Positions 5,321 to 7,318 of a stretch of DNA of 7,318 nucleotides are shown here, piece by piece. The notes under the pieces are model-generated. The model searched no databases and had not been told where the DNA came from. It saw only the letters and a program-made list of their open reading frames with translations. This DNA comes from Paracoccaceae bacterium (GTDB lineage: Bacteria > Pseudomonadota > Alphaproteobacteria > Rhodobacterales > Rhodobacteraceae). The position numbers and the translations under genes were made by a program. Each line of letters opens with the position of its first letter. Position 1 is the first letter of the stretch. Location of the stretch: positions 1-7,318 of the forward strand of contig SLKW01000054.1 of assembly GCA_007134405.1 (NCBI GenBank). The letters run 5' to 3'.

Positions 5321-6322
5321 ATGACCATCACGATCGGAATTAACGGGTTTGGGCGGATCGGGCGCTGCACGCTCGCGCATATCGCCGAAAGCGCGCGCAA
5401 CGATGTCGAGGTTGTGGCGATCAACGCCACCGGCCCCATCGAAACCAACGCCCATCTGCTGAAATACGACAGCGTCCACGGCCGCTTCCCCGGCCAGATC
5501 CGCGTCGACGGCGACCGGCTGGACCTCGGCCGCGGCCCGATCAAGGTCTTCTCGACCTACGACCCGACCGAGCTCGACTGGCAGGGCGTCGACGTGGTCC
5601 TGGAATGCACCGGAAAGTTCAACGACCGCGACAAGGCCGCCGTCCATCTGGGCCGCGGCGCCAAGCGCGTCCTGATCTCCGCCCCGGCGAAAAATGCCGA
5701 TAAAACAGTAGTCTTCGGCGTCAATCACCGCCAGCTTCTGCCCGAACATCTGGTCGTTTCCAACGGCTCCTGCACCACGAACTGCCTCGCGCCGCTCGCC
5801 AAGGTCCTGCACGAGGCGTTCGGCATCGAGTCGGGCATCATGACCACGATCCATTCCTATACCGGCGACCAGCCCACGCTCGACCGCCGCCACAAGGATC
5901 TCTACCGCGCCCGCGCCGCCGCGATGGCGATGATCCCCACCTCGACCGGCGCCGCCAAGGCCCTGGGCGAGGTGCTGCCGGACCTGGCCGGCAAGCTCGA
6001 CGGCACCGCGATCCGGGTGCCGACGCCCAATGTCTCGGCCGTCGACCTGACCTTCGTCGCCGGACGCGACGTGACCGTGGACGAGGTCAATGCCGCCGTC
6101 CGCGCCGCCGCCACGGGCGCGATGGGCACGGTACTCGCCTATGACCCCGAGCCCAAGGTTTCGATCGACTTCAACCACACCACGCACAGTTCGATCTTCG
6201 CGCCCGACCAGACCAAGGTCGTCGGCAAGCGCACGGTCCGCGTTCTGGCCTGGTACGACAACGAATGGGGCTTTTCCTGCCGCATGGCCGATGTCGCGGC
6301 GTTGATGGGCCGGCTCGACTGA
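5321..6322 (+). CDS. gap: Glyceraldehyde-3-phosphate dehydrogenase, type I
   Basis: A 333-residue GAPDH of normal length that interconverts glyceraldehyde 3-phosphate and 1,3-bisphosphoglycerate in glycolysis and gluconeogenesis. The Rossmann motif INGFGRIGR is at 7-15. The active site SNGSCTTNC places the nucleophile at Cys151, and His178 (TTIHSYTGDQ) is the base. The C-terminal signature WYDNEWGFSCRM is intact. The residue that normally holds the adenosine ribose of NAD (Asp in most NAD enzymes) is Ala36 in VVAINATG, and the usual L-P ahead of HKD is R189-R190. Bacillus subtilis GapB, an NADP-dependent gluconeogenic enzyme, also has INA at the first site, so NADP(H) or dual use is inferred. 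The start has a strong GGAGG six bases upstream. The gene stands alone, between a palindrome-bearing promoter region and a terminator-like hairpin. Confidence 0.97.
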   Translation: MTITIGINGFGRIGRCTLAHIAESARNDVEVVAINATGPIETNAHLLKYDSVHGRFPGQIRVDGDRLDLGRGPIKVFSTYDPTELDWQGVDVVLECTGKFNDRDKAAVHLGRGAKRVLISAPAKNADKTVVFGVNHRQLLPEHLVVSNGSCTTNCLAPLAKVLHEAFGIESGIMTTIHSYTGDQPTLDRRHKDLYRARAAAMAMIPTSTGAAKALGEVLPDLAGKLDGTAIRVPTPNVSAVDLTFVAGRDVTVDEVNAAVRAAATGAMGTVLAYDPEPKVSIDFNHTTHSSIFAPDQTKVVGKRTVRVLAWYDNEWGFSCRMADVAALMGRLD

Positions 6323-6349
6323 GCGCTTTCTCCTGATCGTTACGTGAAT

Positions 6350-6371
6350 GGCCCGCCGCAACCGGCGGGCC
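6350..6371 (+). terminator. Hairpin terminator after gap
   Basis: GGCCCGCCG (6350-6358) and CGGCGGGCC (6363-6371) form a perfect nine-pair stem with a CAAC loop, 27 bases past the gap stop. Only GTTCGCATGTT follows, so the T run is poor, as is common in GC-rich alphaproteobacteria. It probably separates gap from the next transcription unit. Confidence 0.75.
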
Positions 6372-6486
6372 GTTCGCATGTTCGCCATAGCTCGGTTGAC
6401 CGGCGACCGGCGCGTCGGCAGGATGGGCGCGAGCAGGCGCGCCGAGCGACACGGGCGCAGCACGGCACATGACAAGGAGGGTATCC

Positions 6487-6969
6487 ATGCCACTCGAAAA
6501 GCGCAGGATCTGGGCATTGGTGATGAATTCGGCGCATGCGCGAATCGTCCGCAGCCTGGGCTGGAAGCCCGGCGACGACGACGAGAGCAGCCCGCCCGCC
6601 GAGCTTGAGCGCCAGATCGAGGCCAAGCAGATGCGCGACATCATGGCCGACCGGCCCGGGCGCAGCTTCGCCTCCGTCGGCTCGCGGCGCTCGGCCATGG
6701 AATACGGCTCGGACCCGCTGGGAGAGGAAACGCGCGGCCTGATCCGCGAGGTGATCGAGCTTCTGGAAAAGGGCCACCGCAAGGGCGCATACCGTGAACT
6801 CGCCATCTATGCCGAGCCGCAGGTGCTGGGCGAATTGCGAAAGATGCTGCCCAAGCCGATCCAGGACGCGGTCACCCACGAAGCGACCGCGAATTACCTC
6901 AACCTGCCACCGCAGGACCTGGCCCAGAAGCTCGCGGGCGATCTGGGCGTCGCACATGGTCTACGCTGA
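6487..6969 (+). CDS. Host_attach (PF10116) family protein
   Basis: A 160-residue cytosolic protein of the family labelled 'protein required for attachment to host cells'. The N-terminal block RRIWALVMNSAHARIVRSLG (6-25) fits the family pattern W-x-L-V-x-[ND]-x3-A-R-[IV]. A polar, acidic segment with SSPPAELERQIEAKQ follows. The C-terminal half holds two helices around a strand (YRELAIYAEPQVLGELRKML) and a final LPPQDLAQKL segment. The name comes from plant-associated bacteria and is a poor guide to function. From memory, the fold has been grouped with eRF1 domain-2-like (baeRF) proteins, which hints at ribosome or RNA contacts. The start at 6487 is preferred to the ATG at 6469 because AAGGAGGG lies five bases upstream of it and would sit inside the longer reading. 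The gene overlaps the next by 14 bp, so the two are probably co-translated. Confidence 0.85.
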   Translation: MPLEKRRIWALVMNSAHARIVRSLGWKPGDDDESSPPAELERQIEAKQMRDIMADRPGRSFASVGSRRSAMEYGSDPLGEETRGLIREVIELLEKGHRKGAYRELAIYAEPQVLGELRKMLPKPIQDAVTHEATANYLNLPPQDLAQKLAGDLGVAHGLR

Positions 6970-7318
6970 CCGGGTCGAGGCCGGGCGGGCGCTGATCGCG
7001 CCCCTGCAACGCTACCGGGGCTCGGACGCGGTGGTGCTCGCCCTGCCGCGCGGCGGCGTCCCCATCGCCGCCGAGATCGCCCGCGCATTGGACCTGCCGC
7101 TGGGGCTGGTGCTGGTGCGGAAGGTCGGCATGCCTGGCCAGCCTGAACTCGCTGTCGGCGCCCTTGCCGGTCCGCAGGGCGAGACGCTGGTGATCAACGA
7201 CGAGGTCGCCCGCATGGCCGGCATTTCCGAGACCCGGATCGCGGGGCTGGCCGCGCCGCAACGTGAGGAACTCGCCCGGCGGGCGGAACTCTGGATGGGC
7301 GCGCACCCGGCCCCGGAC
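6956..7318 (+). CDS. Predicted phosphoribosyltransferase (COG1926 type), partial
   Basis: The frame opens with ATG at 6956, inside the end of the host_attach gene, and stays open to the window edge (121 residues seen). The early part matches COG1926 phosphoribosyltransferases: RVEAGRALIAPLQRYRG (6-22), VVLALPRGGVPIAAEIARALDLPLGLVLVRKVGMPGQPELAVGA in pieces over 26-69, and a following variable helical insert. The LPRGG segment (30-34) is the start of the nucleotide fold. The PRPP loop (D-D-G-x-A-T-G-type) should lie beyond the window, at about residues 120-140, so catalytic competence cannot be judged. The true substrate of these proteins is not established. Overlap with the upstream gene suggests one operon. 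Family members are usually about 210-230 residues, or longer when fused to a dienelactone-hydrolase-like domain. Confidence 0.85.
   Translation, partial: MVYADRVEAGRALIAPLQRYRGSDAVVLALPRGGVPIAAEIARALDLPLGLVLVRKVGMPGQPELAVGALAGPQGETLVINDEVARMAGISETRIAGLAAPQREELARRAELWMGAHPAPD

Noticed and set aside
5267..6517. 416-residue open frame antisense to gap
   Set aside because: It is a shadow of the GAPDH gene and matches no family.

Overview
The window looks like ordinary chromosome of a high-GC alphaproteobacterium, most likely a member of the Rhodobacterales/Rhodobacteraceae. This rests on strong GC bias at third codon positions and on the gene set: a two-domain cold-shock protein followed by a DUF192 protein, fabI divergent from pdxH, and FabI/PdxH/Gpt sequences of proteobacterial type. 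The taxon is inferred from gene character, not from a database match. No phage, transposon, CRISPR or plasmid genes are visible.

Layout. 1-499 (-): a VOC/glyoxalase-fold gene whose 3' end lies outside the window. Its upstream region holds two near-identical palindromes bracketing a candidate promoter. 730-2063 (-): fabI (enoyl-ACP reductase) overlapping gpt (xanthine-guanine phosphoribosyltransferase) by four bases. 2215-2832 (+): pdxH (vitamin B6 oxidase), divergent from fabI. 2927-3955 (+): a two-domain cold-shock protein, then an exported DUF192 protein whose ATG directly follows the cold-shock stop codon. 4086-4598 (+): a small flavodoxin-like protein. 4599-4988: a gene-free stretch with an exact 11-bp-period tandem array. 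4989-5065 (+): tRNA-Pro(TGG). 5066-5320: a spacer with a long inverted repeat and a promoter-like region. 5321-6322 (+): a type I GAPDH followed by a GC-rich hairpin. 6487-7318 (+): a host_attach (PF10116) protein overlapping the start of a COG1926-type phosphoribosyltransferase that runs off the window.

The genes are mostly housekeeping: lipid synthesis, purine salvage, B6 metabolism, translation and central carbon metabolism. Short spacings point to three co-transcribed pairs: fabI-gpt, csp-DUF192 and host_attach-PRTase. I found no obviously new multi-gene system. The points most worth a second look are a GAPDH whose cofactor-selecting residues suggest NADP(H) use, the paired operators upstream of the VOC gene, the 11-bp array, and a possible three-way-junction RNA between tRNA-Pro and gap.
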